DNA from: Protonemura montana
Taxonomy: Eukaryota > Arthropoda > Insecta > Plecoptera > Nemouridae
Length of the DNA: 64,000 bases
Direction of reading: 5' to 3'
Assembly (NCBI GenBank): GCA_947568835.1
Contig: OX387603.1
Coordinates: forward strand, 26,622,651-26,686,650
Part shown: in pieces, positions 28,101 through 40,819 of the stretch
Layout: each line of letters opens with the position of its first letter
Position numbering within the stretch: position 1 is the first letter of the stretch
Program-made: the position numbers and the translations under genes
Notes under the pieces: model-generated
Database searches by the model: none
Told to the model about the DNA's origin: nothing
Seen by the model: the letters and a program-made list of their open reading frames with translations, nothing else

Positions 28101-31100
28101 CCATCTTTCACGCAGAGACTGTAACATTGACGTTGTTTCTCTACCTAGAACCTACACTCAACGGTGCCACCCATAAACCATGAAGACACCAAGCCTGCAC
28201 AGAGCCTTCTTGTAGCCCAAGCAGAGACACTGCTATTCCTGCGTAGCCCCAATGTTATTTTTCTATTTCTGGCTGCTCCAGGCTATCCTGGCGATCCCCT
28301 ATGGTCATTGCTAGCTCTTTCTCATGTTATGGAAGCAAAGGGTACCAAGATTGAGCAAGGCTTTGGTGTTGCTGATACACACAAATGCTACGTTATGGCA
28401 AAAACCACTTTTGCAAACAAATAAAAATTGGTGCCTGGATAAATAAGATTTGTCGAATGAATTGCATTTTTTATAGTTATAATAATTTGTCCTTGCCAAC
28501 ATTCTCTTCCCCTACTTTTAGACAGATATGGCAAGGCTCGGTTTTATGTCAATGTGGGTTCTCGCTAGTTCGCAAGTTCGAGAGTGGTGAGTTAATGCCA
28601 AGGCCGATTGTTCCTTTCTACAGGCCGCGAGCTCGTTCAGCCAAGACCGGCAAGCTGATTCGTAAAAGGAAGCGCAAGGTGAAGTCGGCCGCAAGACAGA
28701 GCGCGGGAACTTCAAGCGGAACCAGGAAAAGGACGGCCCCGAAGAAACGCAGAAAGACGAAATCAAAAAGAAAAGTACAGCAATCGAATTGTAGTAGCGA
28801 CTCTGAGGATTTCTCTTTTAGGTCATTCTTTCGTTAGAGTTGTGCCACTTACTGGAGAACGATCTGCACTTAAGAAGTAATGTGTCAGCAAGAATTAATT
28901 TTACTATAAAGTTTCATTAAAATTCTAGTTAAACTATATTCTGAGCGATTGGTTTTATTGCATGTGATTTGTTAGTATATTAGTAAACAGAAGATTGAAT
29001 GACTCAGATGTAATTAAGGATCAGTCATATCGTGATCTACCTCAGCTTAATTAGATATTTTTTGTAATTTTTTATACACACCAAGGTTTTAATAGCCCCA
29101 GGAAAATGAGTGATTAGTTAGCCTAGCATCTAGAAACCTAACTTTTATCAATGCACGTAATTTCTAACGTTACCTACAATTTGTGTACAATTATGGCCAA
29201 GATAAATAAGTACTGAAGCTTTGGACTGAGTTTTTTTTTTTTTTAGTAACTTGCCATTTGAGTCCTTGCACTTTGGTTCCAGGTCTCTAATTTGGCAGTA
29301 TAAGACCTTAAGTTGACAATATGCAAAAAAATTACATTGTTTTGGGCGAGTAATTTTGGTAAATACATTTAAAAGGAACCTAGTGAGTCGTGCCATTTAC
29401 TAGTAGATAAAATTTGCTCAAATCTTTGCTATAAGATGGAGTAGTAGTTTCAAAGCATGGCTACAGCTGGATCGTTGGATTATTGTTAAGTCAACATATT
29501 GGTGTAGGCCAGTCGGGGTTCAGGGTAGGATTTTGGGTGAAACAAATTAAAAAAGGAAAATGTCCACCATATGATCTAGCTGTTGTTGTTGCTCTGTACA
29601 GCGTTTTACTGCCGGCCGGTATCTTTGTCTGACCGCTGCCCCTCTGGTTTACAGTACGTGCGGCGGAGACGTGGACGTAAGCCCCGCGAGCTCGTTCCCA
29701 AGTCTGTGCGTGGAAGACTGGCCGACCAGCTGGGCATTCGCCCGCCAAAAATTCTGGGCCAGATGATCCCGCGAGGGGTTGTGAAGAAGGCTGGGGCGTG
29801 CACGTTTGGAGCGAATGCAGCCGGCGTGACACTGCACATCTTCGGGCAGCCTAATCAGCTCGACTTCTTCGGCTCAGGGTGAGTCTTGTAGCTTCACTTT
29901 TTCACCCTCTTCGATCATCAATATTTGAAACAAATCCCTGCACATTGTTAACTGAAATGTGTTTTGTAAGCTGGACAATGTCTTTTAGAAACAGTCCCAT
30001 ACCTTGCACATATAGCTAACAAAAACAATAAGATGAGAAACTTCTGTAGACACAAAAATTAAAGTGAGACCAATAAGTGTGTAAAAAATAAGTTAAGAAG
30101 TAACGAGTCTATAGCAATCAGTGACCCAATGAATTTCCTGGCGTTGGTCTAAATCTCAGACTCTTGTTGCAGGTCTGACGGTGAGGCCGACACTGGTGGC
30201 TCTGCGATGAGCGTGGTGCGCCGACCGCGAATGTCAGCAGCTCGCAACGAACGCAGCCTGGCGCACCGCAAACTACTGTCGGCGGGTGCCGTCCAATCCC
30301 ACGCCCCCGTACCTCGCATCATCCCCTCAGGGGGCGGTGGCGACCTGATCTCGGGCATCCTGGACAGCCAAGCCGTGTGGCACTCGCGATTGTCTCGCGT
30401 CTCCATTAACCGTGACCGGACGTTCAGCGTGGCTTGTCCGCCCCCCGTCCCACCCCCAACCGCCCCCGTCGACGTGCGTACAGCGAAAGCCGTGGTCACG
30501 CAGGCTCCCATGCGAGGGGGCGGTACCTCGCGTCCCATCGGGGGTGGCTTTAGTGCTGGGGGGCGTACCTTTGGAGGCCCCACCTGTGAAGGGGGTGGTT
30601 TCCGAGGTGGCGGGAGCGAAGCGGCTAACGGCGACGCCGCCGGAGGCAGGGGGTACGCGCCACCTCCCTCGCCACCGCCGCAGCCAATGGTCATGGATGT
30701 GGAGCAGGGATGGAAATCGGAGACCGACGAAGAAGACGAGGACATCGACATCTATAGCGACATTGAGGTCGGGGGCGAGTCGACGATGCCCCTGCCGCCC
30801 CCACCTCTGCCCCCCGAAGCGCTTGTGGGGGCCTGCGATGGGGCGGCCAGCGACGACGACAGCGACGAGGACCTCGTGATCGACGACAATGTGCCGCAGG
30901 TGATGGCTCGTGTTTGACGATATGTTTCTTGTCCGGTGGACTATGGGCGCAGTGATTTAACAGCAGTTCTCGTTCTACGACAGGTGGTTTCACCTGAGCA
31001 CACCGATAAGTACGACCCCGCGGAACCGTGCGATGACAGCTCCAGCCGGGAAGTCGTGGCATGTTCTCCCGGACAGCACTTAACCTGTCCCGATCGGGAA

Positions 31101-34100
31101 GTCCGACCTGGGTCTCCCAGCCAGCACTTTGACAGCTCTAGCTCAATGCCTGATGGAGCTGTTTCTAAGGCAGTTAAGGAGGTGCTTAAGGTGGGTAATC
31201 GATGCCTGGGTCGGGACCAGATCATGACGCTGAACAGCCTTTAATTTGTTTACCAACTGAACCAACCTTTCACTCTTATTTTAAACCATGTCATTTCAAG
31301 AAGCAGAATTGTAGTGGTCCAGAGTGTCCATTGTGTAGAGATATCTACTGAGTTTCCCCGTGTTTTCTCTCGCTCTACCCACTCAAAACCCAATGTAAAT
31401 CATAGGAAGTGAAAAGTTATTGGACCACTTTTTGGCAATTTTTACACAATCACTCTCCAGATAGCGGAGTTAAGAATCTCTTATGGTGGTAAGGGGAAAC
31501 AGCCAAGCAGCAATAGGGTGCCATCTTAATTGGCAACATGATTTCAAAATCCCACAGCCTTCTTGTCACACAAAAAAAACTTGAGCACTTATCCTGTCAC
31601 CAGGAACAAAGTGCAAGTTTTTTTGAGGGTTTTGCAAGTGAAATGTAAAGAGAAATGAAATGAAGCGATAAGAGAATGAGCCGTCAGTCAAGGCAGTCAA
31701 TTTTAAGTGACTGCTAAATATAGTTGGTCTTTCAACTTCCTAAACCTGCACCAGATCAGCTATATATTTAACCACCAGGTGCAAGCAGTTGTACTTGTCT
31801 AAGAATAATTCAAGTAAGATACAGTATATTTAACTCCTACAAATCAATCAATCAACCAACCCAATAGCACAGTGATAAAAAATAAGACAAGTTAACAGTA
31901 TTTTCAGGTTTGGAATCGGCAGTAAAAATGGTTGGCAGGTAGATTTCTAGCACCGTTAACCCATAGGAAGGCTGTATGTCGTCTCCCTTCTTGGCTGCTC
32001 TAATCTTAAAAAGACTTCATAACTTCAGCCATCAAGTTTCGACACATGGCTAAAGCTGTGTGAACCTATCAGCCACTTGCGTGGCTAGCAAGCAACTATA
32101 CGGGATATTGAAGCCAATTTTTTGGTTCCAATTTATCAAAATTGACCTGGTTGTCCTGACTATATATTATTACACTTATAAATGGTTTCATTATCGAAAG
32201 CGCAGTTGCTGTAAATCGTTTTAAATCTAAAGTTCGTTAAATTATTGAAACTGATGATGATTTAAGTGAAGAAGGTTATCATGAGGAAGAAATCAAATAT
32301 ATAACCACTTTTCAATTAAGTTTCATTAAGCTCTCAGACTTTGTATAAGATCAAAATGAACGCTTTTCATTAAAATTATGATCGAATCTCCTATAGCATT
32401 TTCCAGTCAAGACATGTTTAAAGGTTTTACAGGCTCACAGTTTGAATTCGTACCAGTTTATAAACCCAGCCTAAATGAACTATGCGTTATTTCCATAACG
32501 GCAAAAGGCTACCCACTGTTTCGAACTAAACTTCTCCAACATTAACCTGGCCCATGTCTAGCCTATGCCTTGCCACCAGCCAAACACTCTTGTGAACTAT
32601 GCTTTGTTGCTTTAGGTTCACATGGAGAGCTCCACTGCTGCTGACTCGGCGAGACCAGGCTCCGATGACGACGAAGACGACGACGACGAGTGCCCCAACT
32701 TCTCCATCTACTCGGCCGTCAGCATGGACATTGCTCGGAACACCGATTCCGACCCCATCCCTCCTGAGGAAGGGAGACTAGAATCACCCCCGCGAGCGGC
32801 AAGCGAAGAAGGCTACAGCAGCCCCGAAGAGAGCGAACCTAGAGAAGGGAGTGAGCCTAATGAGGGAAGTGAACCTAATGAGGGAAGTGAACGTAATGAG
32901 GGAAGTGAACGTAGGGAAAGCCTTGAAGTTAGGGACGAGAGTGAGGTTAGAGAAGATAATGAACTGAGGGAAGGAAGTGAACCTAGGGAAGGAAGTGAAC
33001 CTAGGGAAGGAAGTGAACCTAGGGAAGGAAGTGAACAAATTGATGACAATGAACAAAATGATGACAGTGATCCTAATGATGGGAGTGAACCTAGAGAGAG
33101 CCTTCGGGCTAGAGACGACAGTGAGCCAAGAGAAGGCAGTGAGCCGAGGGAAGACAATGCGGTTTGTGAAGAAAGTGAGGCTAAGGAAGACAAGCCTGCA
33201 ACAGACCACGAAGATATATCTGCCGATGTGCTGATGCTAGGTGAGGAAGTGAAGAAGAAATACTCGTCCAGTCTGCTGACCGTCGACGGACTCAAACTGA
33301 AGGCTGGCCTCGGTGACATCTTCGCTTCCGACGAGGAGAGCCTGGTGGGAGGGGCCACGTCGCCCGTGTCAGCCACAAGCTCCTCCCACACGCCACCTCA
33401 GCCAGTCACGGGGCTCGAGGGGCTGGACACCGAGGCCATCTCGGAGACGGACGAGGCAGCGCACTTTGACGAGCTGAGCGAGGCCAGCTTCGCCACCGTG
33501 GACGAGGACGGTGAGATCCCGACCGAGGCCAGACGCAAGAAGCGGCGGCGAGAGGACAAGGCGGTGGACTCGTCACGCGAGACGGTGGATTACGAGGAGG
33601 GCGAGATCGTGGACGAGAGGCCGAAGGTCAAGGAAAGTGCGGTTATCAGTGAGACGAAGGTTAGCGATGAGAACGCAGACGTGCCCAAGAAAGTGGCCAA
33701 GAACCCGGAGGACGAGAAGGCGAAGAAAAAGAAGGTGGCGCCGGCTAGGGCGCGCTCCGTGCTGAGCAGCAAGGAGAACAAAGACAAGAACGGCAAGGAC
33801 GAGGGGGGCGTGGCCTGGAAGAAGCCCAATAAGGCCAAGGAGCGAAACTACCGCGACGGAAAGGGCAAGGAGGTGACCAAGGAGAAGGAGTCTCGCAGGC
33901 AGGGGGCCAAGGACAAGGACCACCGGAAGGACAAGCGTGAGGACCTCGAGCGCTATAACGTCCGCAAGATGGTGGACAGCAAGAAGCGGTCCCGACGGCG
34001 CGACCCGTTCGGTCGCGATCTGTCCCGCGACCGTTCCTTCACGCGATCCCGTTCCAAGGACTCCAAGGGGCGCAGGCGCTCGAGATCCGTGTCGGCCAAA

Positions 34101-37100
34101 GGGCGGCGAAAGTCGCGCTCGAAAGACTCGAAGGAGCGCAAGAAGTCTCGGTCCAAGGAGTCCAAGGGGCGGAGAAAATCGCGGTCGAAGGAGTCCAAGG
34201 ACCGTGGAAAGCGCCTGCCAAGAAAATCGCCGCCCAAGAAGCCTCGTTCTCGTACGAAATCACGGCACCGCTCGCGCAGTCGTTCGCCCAAACGGCCGCG
34301 AGCCAAGGCACGAAGTCGGTCGCCAGACCGAGCCAAAGGCAGGAGCCGTTCCGTCGACCGGTTCAAGAACCGCAGCCGTTCCGTGGACCGGTCCAAGAAC
34401 CGGAGCCGTTCCTTAGACCGGTCCAAGCGCTACTCCCCGGTGAGAAATGCGCGTAAACGCACGCGTTCGCGGAACCGCTCGCGGCCGCGTTCTCGTTCGC
34501 GCTCGTTCGTGCGCTCCCGCAAGGACTCGGAGCGGGGCAAGCAGGCGTTTGGCGGCAAGCGACGTTCCGTGTCTCCGTCGTGGACTCCGTCCTGGTCCCG
34601 TTCTGGTGAGTCAACAGAACTGTCCCTGAGAAAAACTATTTGAAATGGGTTTAGAATGCTAACTAAAGGAAAACAAAATTTCCCTAAATTTAGTTGTCCT
34701 TTACTTAGCATTCTAAACCCAATTCAAATAGTTTTTCTTAAAACTAGTGCAGAGGTTAAATCAAGTAGACATGAGTCTAAAAACCATCATAAAGAACTGT
34801 CCGTGTTGCCACGGTGATGGGGCTTGCATATACAAGTACACAAGTGTAACACTGCGCTGAGTCAGGTATTGGATGGTATTGAAATTTGTTTGCTCCTAAT
34901 GTTGCCGTTGCTGCGTGACAAAATTAATTTGCAGCAATGCCTGCCGACGGCACTTCTTATTTTAACAACGGAACTGAATTTCAAAGTTCTGTACAATTCT
35001 GACATTTCATTCTCCTTTGTATGTTGCCCTACTATGGAGGCAAATAATTAATTGAGATGTTGTCCAGCCAATTTGTAGCCTTACTACAAGATGGCTCTCC
35101 AGCCAATTTGTAGCAAGGCTACGAACTGGCTGGAAATTAGAAGTGGTTGCAATGATGCACCTCATGCAGTGTTGATCACATTGTTAAATTAAATCGGTGC
35201 ATTATAAAGGCATATTTTTGGAAAAGCTATAGGTTGTTAGGTAATCAAGAGAATTATGAAAACTTGTTTTAAAATCATTACAGACCACCATTTTAAAACA
35301 GTTTGACTTCAGTGGAGTGATCAAAGTTTGAACTGCAAGGGGAGTTAAAATTCCTGTTGCACAATGCTATTGTTGCAAAATGGACAGGTCATGTTTATGA
35401 AAACAAAGTGTGATTTCAGTTGACTATGATTAAACCTTGTCCAGACTTATGATTCACAAATGAGCACGCTACGTTCCAGCTAGTTTTGTTTCCCGAGCCT
35501 TACCATTGTTTGACTCGATGGCTTGTCCTGCGTTCCAGGTTCTTATTCCCGGTCTTCGCTGTCGAGCTCTCCCGGCTCGTCCCACCGCAAGCCATTCCGC
35601 TCGTTCTCACGAAGCCTATCACGCACTTGGACACCCGAGCCACACATGGCCATCATCTCCAAGGCAACCGGCAGCATGAAGAACGCCAAGAAGCTCACAG
35701 TAACCGTCTCAAACACCAAGGAGGCCAAGAAAAAGAAGAAAGACAAGAAGAAGAAGATAGTCAAAAAGAAAAACAACCCCACGCTGCTGGAGAAGCGCAA
35801 GAAGCGCAAAGACAAGTCCCCGCCGCCGTCCAAGGAAGTGTTTACCTCTGGCGACAACATCTTGGTGAGCGTCAACTTCAACAAGTCGTCCAAGCAGCTG
35901 TCGAAGGAGGCCTCGGAGGGGGCCAAGCGGAAGCCGGGCGATGACCCGAACCCGGAGGCGGCAAAGAAGATGCGCAAAGACAAGGCCAAGGCGTCGCCCA
36001 AGCCGAAGGGCATCCAGGCACGGCTGGGCGCGGCCAAAAAGCCTAAGAAGGCGGGGCCCAAGCTGAGCCGCGTGCAGGCGGCGGCCAAGCGCAAGCCGAT
36101 GGCCATCATCGATCTGGATCAGTCCCCGTTCCGAGAGCAGACCCCGTCGCCGGCGGACTTGATCGTGCTGAGCGACAGTGAGGATGAGGCTGCTAAGGGG
36201 CGTGGCGTCGATGGGCCGGGCAACCGAGAGGCCAGCGGCAGTCCCAAGGGGTCGTCCAAGACCGGCACCAACACGGCCACGAATGTCTCCGAGTCGCAGT
36301 CGCCCATTCTTGGCAACGCAGGCGTCGGGTATCTGGCGACAGCCACTGGGCCAAAGACTCCTCCAGAACCTCAGGTGAGGCCATGATCAAACCAATGGCC
36401 GGCGTCAAGGCATTCAGTCAGATTTTTCCTTGCATTGTACCGAGATATTTGTACCAGCAATCAATAACAGCCTACGGATTACCATCATTTTCAGTTTTTC
36501 TATAGCAAGCTCCGGAATTGGAAATAGCCTCAAAGGTCCTATTACATTTTAGACAAAACCTACCACTCCCTGGAGTAAGCACTAGACTGCTGTGGCTCAA
36601 TATGAATAACAATACTGAGTTAGCATTTGCAAATGAAAATACTGCAGGCAATAAGAGCCACCTTTGGTACTCAGGAACATTTGACATTGATTGTGTTTCA
36701 AGTTACGTTTTCCATTTAACGAGATAAGTCCTGAATGCCTTGTAAAGTTTGTTTTTCCTCTGCTTGGGGTGAGAGCTCGACTGACTTGTTTGCTGGTATC
36801 CTGCACAGGTGAAGTTCAGCATCACAGCAAAGGCGACGCTACGCGCGATGCTGAATCCGCTGCACGAAGAGGACGAAGACGAAGAGGAGGAAGGTGGAGG
36901 TGGAGCTGGGAGCGGGACGAGGGAAGCAGGGCCTAATACACCTCCAGAGCCACGTGGGCCGACCACCCCTTTCTCTCCAACCTCACCGGATGCGTACGAC
37001 CCCTTCGACCCCACCAAGTCAAACAGGTAAATAGCAAACTAGAGCACAGGCAACAATTCGATGTAATATCCACTTTGGTCTGATCACTGGAGGTAATAAT

Positions 37101-39312
37101 ACAGTATTGGCATGATAAGAGCTACCAGGTCATTCATTCTCAAGAGACATTTTCACTACTGATTCTTATCCTGCAAATATTAAAGTTTATTTTCGAAATC
37201 TTGTAACCGTTTGGCTGCCAGCTGATACATACCTTCTTCTCCAGTCCATCGCCAGCCCGAGAAGACATGGAGCCTGACGTTGCCAGCCCCACCCTGGATC
37301 TAGCGACCGAACCGAAGGAAACCCATGTAGAGCCAGCTGCGAACTGTGTCCTGCCGGCGGCGGAACCAGCCTCCACCCCGCCCCCTGTGGAGCCGGCGCC
37401 ATCCGCCGCCCCTGACTTGCCGGCGCCAGCGCCCCACGCTGAGCCAAGGCCGAACGTCGTGGCACTGGAAGCTGAGGCTGTGGAGAAGCCGATGCCAGTC
37501 GCCGCAGTGGCCGCGGAGCCGATCGCAAAGTCTCCAGAGCGACCGGTGACGCAGACTCCGCCCAAGCCTTCGCCAGCCAAGCCTAGCGTGCCCACGATCC
37601 CGACCCTCACGGCATCGCCTGTCTTCTCGTTATTCTCAGCTGCTATGATGCGCACACCTCCTCCTGCCATACTCCGTCCCTCCTTCACTCAGCCCCCTCC
37701 CACGTTGCACCATCTGCCCCACATGTTCCTACCTACTCCCATGCGTGGGCCTATGATCATTAGCGATAAACCACTGCGTCTGCCGTTGCTCCTGGAGAAG
37801 CCCAAGGCAGCGCCAAAGGTGTCCCCACAGAAGGTGAGCAAAATCTGACTTCAAACATTTTATATTCATTCAATGAAGTAATTTTATTCATTTTGAACTC
37901 ATTTCAAATCGAGTTTCAATCCTGAGAAACCCTTCTCTAAGGATGCCATGACTTCAATTATTGATTCACTCACTGCTTAATGTGAAAAAAAAAAACCAGA
38001 GCCAATTTTTATTATTATTATTAACACTATTATCGTCTCAAACACCTGTGATAGGTGGAGATCAGAGTTCGAGTCCCCGTTTGGGCATCAATTTTTTAGA
38101 CGGTTATAGTGTTCATAATAATAAAATACCCTGCGCACTGCAAGCGGTTGCAATCTAAATAAGATTTCAACCAGAGCCAATTTATCTAGATTTGTCAGCA
38201 TGGCTTTTAACTTTTGATGCTTTTCTCACGCGTTCTGTGCCTGCAGGCCAAGGCTACACCTCTTCGAGCGCAGAATGGAGAGCAGAAGGCAGCGCCAGCC
38301 GCGGACAAGACCGACGTGGTGGACATGGAGCTGGAGTCGCCGTATTCCCCGGCGTCTAGCGAGGCAAACGATCTTTTCAACCCGCCAGCTGACGCGGGCA
38401 AGCATCGCGGCAGCCCTGCCAAGAAGCACAAGTCCCCGCTGAAGCTTGGAGGCGACAAGTTTGATTCCATCTTCGGCGGTTCCCCTATGGCCAAGGCCAA
38501 GCGGCGGCCGGCTCTCAAGCACATGGCCAAGGCCAAGGCAAGGCCGGCCAAGGTGAAACCCAAGAAGGAGATCGGCATCAAGATGAACGAGGACAAGCTG
38601 CAGATCCTGGACGAGCTGCCCAGCTCAGCGGTAGAATTGCAGGTGAAGGACAAGGTATATGGCCTAGTAAATCACCTACTAATCGCTAACACAATGTCGC
38701 AGTTTTAGTCGGGATGGCGAGACGATGCTCTGCCCTGGGTGCGATTGGGATGGCAAGTTGTCTCGCCATTCTGACAACAGACTGAATTTGGATCTGGGAC
38801 CCAATGGGTGCATGAAGGTTGGCCTCCTGCTAAGATGTTAACTACGTATCTTCATTTCCAGTACTTGAAAAAGTTGAATCGGCAGGAGAGGGTAGTCGAG
38901 GAGGTTAAGCTCTCACTCAAGCCTCACTACGCCAAGAAACATGTGACGAAAGAAGAATACAAAGATATTTTACGTAGATCTGTGCCTAAGGTAAGGGACG
39001 TCAACATTTTTGCACAAGATGGATAAGTAATTGTACACTGTTAGTCACTTTTCATGACATGCGACGAATGCTTTTTATCATTTCGGTGTTTTCTAGATTT
39101 GCCACAACAAATCTGGCGAAATAAATCCTCAAAAGATTGCTTCTTTGGTGGAAGCGTACGTGAAGAAGGCGAGATATAATAAGAAAAAGCCGGGCGGTTC
39201 GGCAAAGAAAGGGTGAGTGACAGCAAAGTGCAGTGAGACTGGCCCGAGAAGATAAGGAAACTCACTTTTTGCTTTTCGGTTGGTTTACAGAAAGACGCAG
39301 GCTTACAGCTGA
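25156..39312 (+). CDS. PHRF1: PHD and RING finger domain-containing protein 1 (PHRF1)
   Basis: Seventeen coding exons: 25156-25296, 25431-25517, 25606-26130, 26760-27074, 27484-27719, 28624-28774, 29655-29878, 30173-30899, 30984-31190, 32616-34605, 35539-36374, 36809-37026, 37245-37833, 38247-38654, 38862-38990, 39097-39212, 39291-39312; about 2306 residues, longer than the ~1650 of human PHRF1. In order: an acidic Ser-rich N-terminus; a C3HC4 RING (CPIC, then [10 protein letters not shown], then TCPVDR; about 219-259) split by an intron; a PHD finger ([25 protein letters not shown]; about 301-347); basic stretches and [16 protein letters not shown]; Gly/Pro-rich acidic regions; a hexapeptide acidic repeat; a long Arg-Ser domain; [15 protein letters not shown]; and a C-terminal SRI-like domain ([35 protein letters not shown]). 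Family knowledge: a nuclear ubiquitin ligase linked to TGF-beta signalling, DNA repair and elongating Pol II. The joint after 28774 uses a weak GTACAG donor; unspliced it would end at a stop at 28838. Confidence 0.93.
27742..28172. mobile_element. Long-TIR palindromic MITE-like element
   Basis: Inverted arms of about 175 bases (27742-27918 and 27985-28172) begin and end with CCACCGTTGAGTGTAGG or its complement and are about 90% matched by eye. About 65 bases separate them. No coding capacity. It lies in PHRF1 intron 5. I found no target-site duplication, so its superfamily is open. Confidence 0.9.
32824..33150 (+). repeat. Coding minisatellite: acidic hexapeptide repeat in PHRF1
   Basis: Inside the long exon 32616-34605, units of 18 bases (AGTGAACCTAGGGAAGGA and variants) encode REGSEP-type hexapeptides, with [12 protein letters not shown] and REDNEL variants. 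The central four units near 32970-33030 are almost identical, the outer ones diverged. Confidence 0.9.
33990..34600 (+). other. Arg-Ser (SR) domain segment of PHRF1
   Basis: Encodes dense RS/KS dipeptides ([19 protein letters not shown], then repeated [10 protein letters not shown] units). Internal repeats of CGTTCCGTGGACCGGTCCAA type occur at 34347-34430. Such segments are phosphorylated and target proteins to nuclear speckles or Pol II bodies. Confidence 0.85.
34624..34786. mobile_element. Foldback element copy 1 (hammerhead-like family)
   Basis: Arms AACTATTTGAAATGGGTTTA (from 34633) and its inverted partner near 34700-34735 flank a short centre; the right side continues through AACTAGTGC and the shared end TAGACATGAGTCTAAAAACC (complement of 42874 onward and 60078 onward). 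It begins about 20 bases after the PHRF1 splice donor at 34605. The left arm lacks the outer end. Confidence 0.8.
34848..34876 (+). repeat. Fragment of the 5S-headed SINE
   Basis: Twenty-nine bases, CACTGCGCTGAGTCAGGTAT and onward, match 49250-49278 with one difference. It lies in a PHRF1 intron. Confidence 0.65.
35060..35132. repeat. Short imperfect inverted repeat in PHRF1 intron
   Basis: TCCAGCCAATTTGTAGCCTT is followed by a direct copy of CCAGCCAATTTGTAGC and then an inverted partner (AAGGCTACGAACTGGCTGGA). It could fold as a hairpin. Confidence 0.6.
38003..38172 (+). mobile_element. tRNA-headed SINE, copy in PHRF1 intron
   Basis: Contains a Pol III B-box-like GAGTTCGAGTCCC, then the shared body GGGCATCAATTTTTTAGACG and GTTATAGTGTT, an (AATA)n spacer, and a 3' end matching the inverse of 12178-12222. 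Just before it (about 38007-38045) lies an inverted copy of the tail (AACACTATTATCGTCTCAAA), so two partial copies are head-to-head. A clear A box is not seen here. Confidence 0.75.
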
Positions 39313-39714
39313 TCGAAAGTCGTAGACTAGGAGACGGAATGGACGCTCGCAAGTACTGCGTGCTGGATGCATCACAGCTATTTATCTATGTTTTATAATT
39401 TTGTGTACATTGAATTTACATATTATGGCTAGTATAAATTATTCTGTAAATATTAGGGTTTTATCAGACACTTCTTTACCAACAAAATAGCGATACGTAT
39501 TATATCGATGAATATCGATTGCGTAATAATTTTGGGGGTTGTGAGGTCTGTCGTTGTTTTTGGACGCAGTCTTGTCTTACAGCCGCTGTGGTAATCGGGC
39601 GCCGATCGCAACGGATTATAGCGATACATGCAAAATCGGGGAACTCTGATTGTACTCTTTGTATGCATTTGCAACTCGACTAACCAACATTTATATGTGA
39701 TCATTGCGTGGTGA

Positions 39715-39720
39715 AATAAA
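39715..39720 (+). terminator. Poly(A) signal, PHRF1
   Basis: AATAAA about 400 bases after the stop codon at 39312. Confidence 0.7.
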
Positions 39721-40738
39721 GCCAGGTATCTATTTAAGTGTATTTGCTGTACCTCTTGTCCTGGGTTCTTCCTGGGTTTGAGTTGGTTTTAATGGAAGAT
39801 GTGTAGGAAAAGGAAATCTTCACCTTGCATCCAAAACCCAACTTAGAAATACACTTTTTTAAAACTAGTGTCAATATGAGATACTGTATTTGAGTTTGCA
39901 TAACTGTTAGGGATAGAAATCAATTGATTGTTGATGAAAACCTTAATTTCATAATTCAGTAAAAAATTATTTTTGCTTTCTATTGACAAAACAGCTGGAT
40001 GGAATTGGACGACTTTCTTTTAAAGAACCTTCAAAGTGTCTCAACTTCAATTGCCAATTGGTTTAGTTTTGGAAACAATCCGATGATAAGTTTTTACAAA
40101 AATGTATTCGAGCTAAAAAATGTAAACTTGACCTAAGCTCAATTACTCGACAAAACTTGTCAAATTTGCAATTATATTTATCGCCTGAAATTAGTTGTAG
40201 TGAAGATGGATAGAGAGGGAGCGCAACCTACCGCAGAAGAAAATTGGCCACGCTTAGCGTGCTTTTCGCGAAAATTCTCGTATTTCCAAGAATTGTGAAG
40301 TTTCGGCGTTTTACCTTTGCCATTGTTAAAGATGTGAAGCCAAATAGCTAGCGGCTGAACTTCACTCTTAAATAGATGCATAGTGGAACGGAGTAAAAAA
40401 AGCTTAAGGAGATTCGAAGCGCATCAAGACAATTCAGCAGTTTTGGGAACGATGATTCAGAAATAGAAAATTGACAAATTGAAAGACAGAAAAATGAAAT
40501 CAATTACTTACTCTGTATTTGATTAATCTTTTATTTTTTGATAGCAAATTACTTAATGTGAGCCCGGTCAGTCTCTCGTGCTTGGAATTAGATGCTGATT
40601 CCTGCACTAAGTCTTGAGTTACCTGGTCACTCATGCCATGTACAGTATGTGCATCTGAAATGTAACAAGGGAGATGGTCTAGGGATGGATCGGAATGCAA
40701 CCACAGCACATGTTATATAAATAAAACCTCTCACTCAG
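39721..40738. other. Spacer between convergent PHRF1 and FNBP4
   Basis: AT-rich, about 1 kb, with no gene or repeat that I can name. Confidence 0.6.
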
Positions 40739-40744
40739 TTTATT
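40739..40744 (-). terminator. Poly(A) signal, FNBP4
   Basis: TTTATT on the + strand reads AATAAA for FNBP4, 76 bases after its stop. A second hexamer lies at 40530-40535. Confidence 0.65.
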
Positions 40745-40819
40745 CCATTGTTCCATGTCATCCGTTCTAGCTACTGTTGATAATCAGGTCGCATCGTCGT
40801 TGTAGGCATTGTTTGGCAG

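Noticed and set aside
32813-33391. 192-codon minus-strand frame rich in SLGSLPS repeats
   Set aside because: Antisense shadow of the acidic repeat in the PHRF1 exon, which is supported by in-phase splicing and family domains on the + strand.
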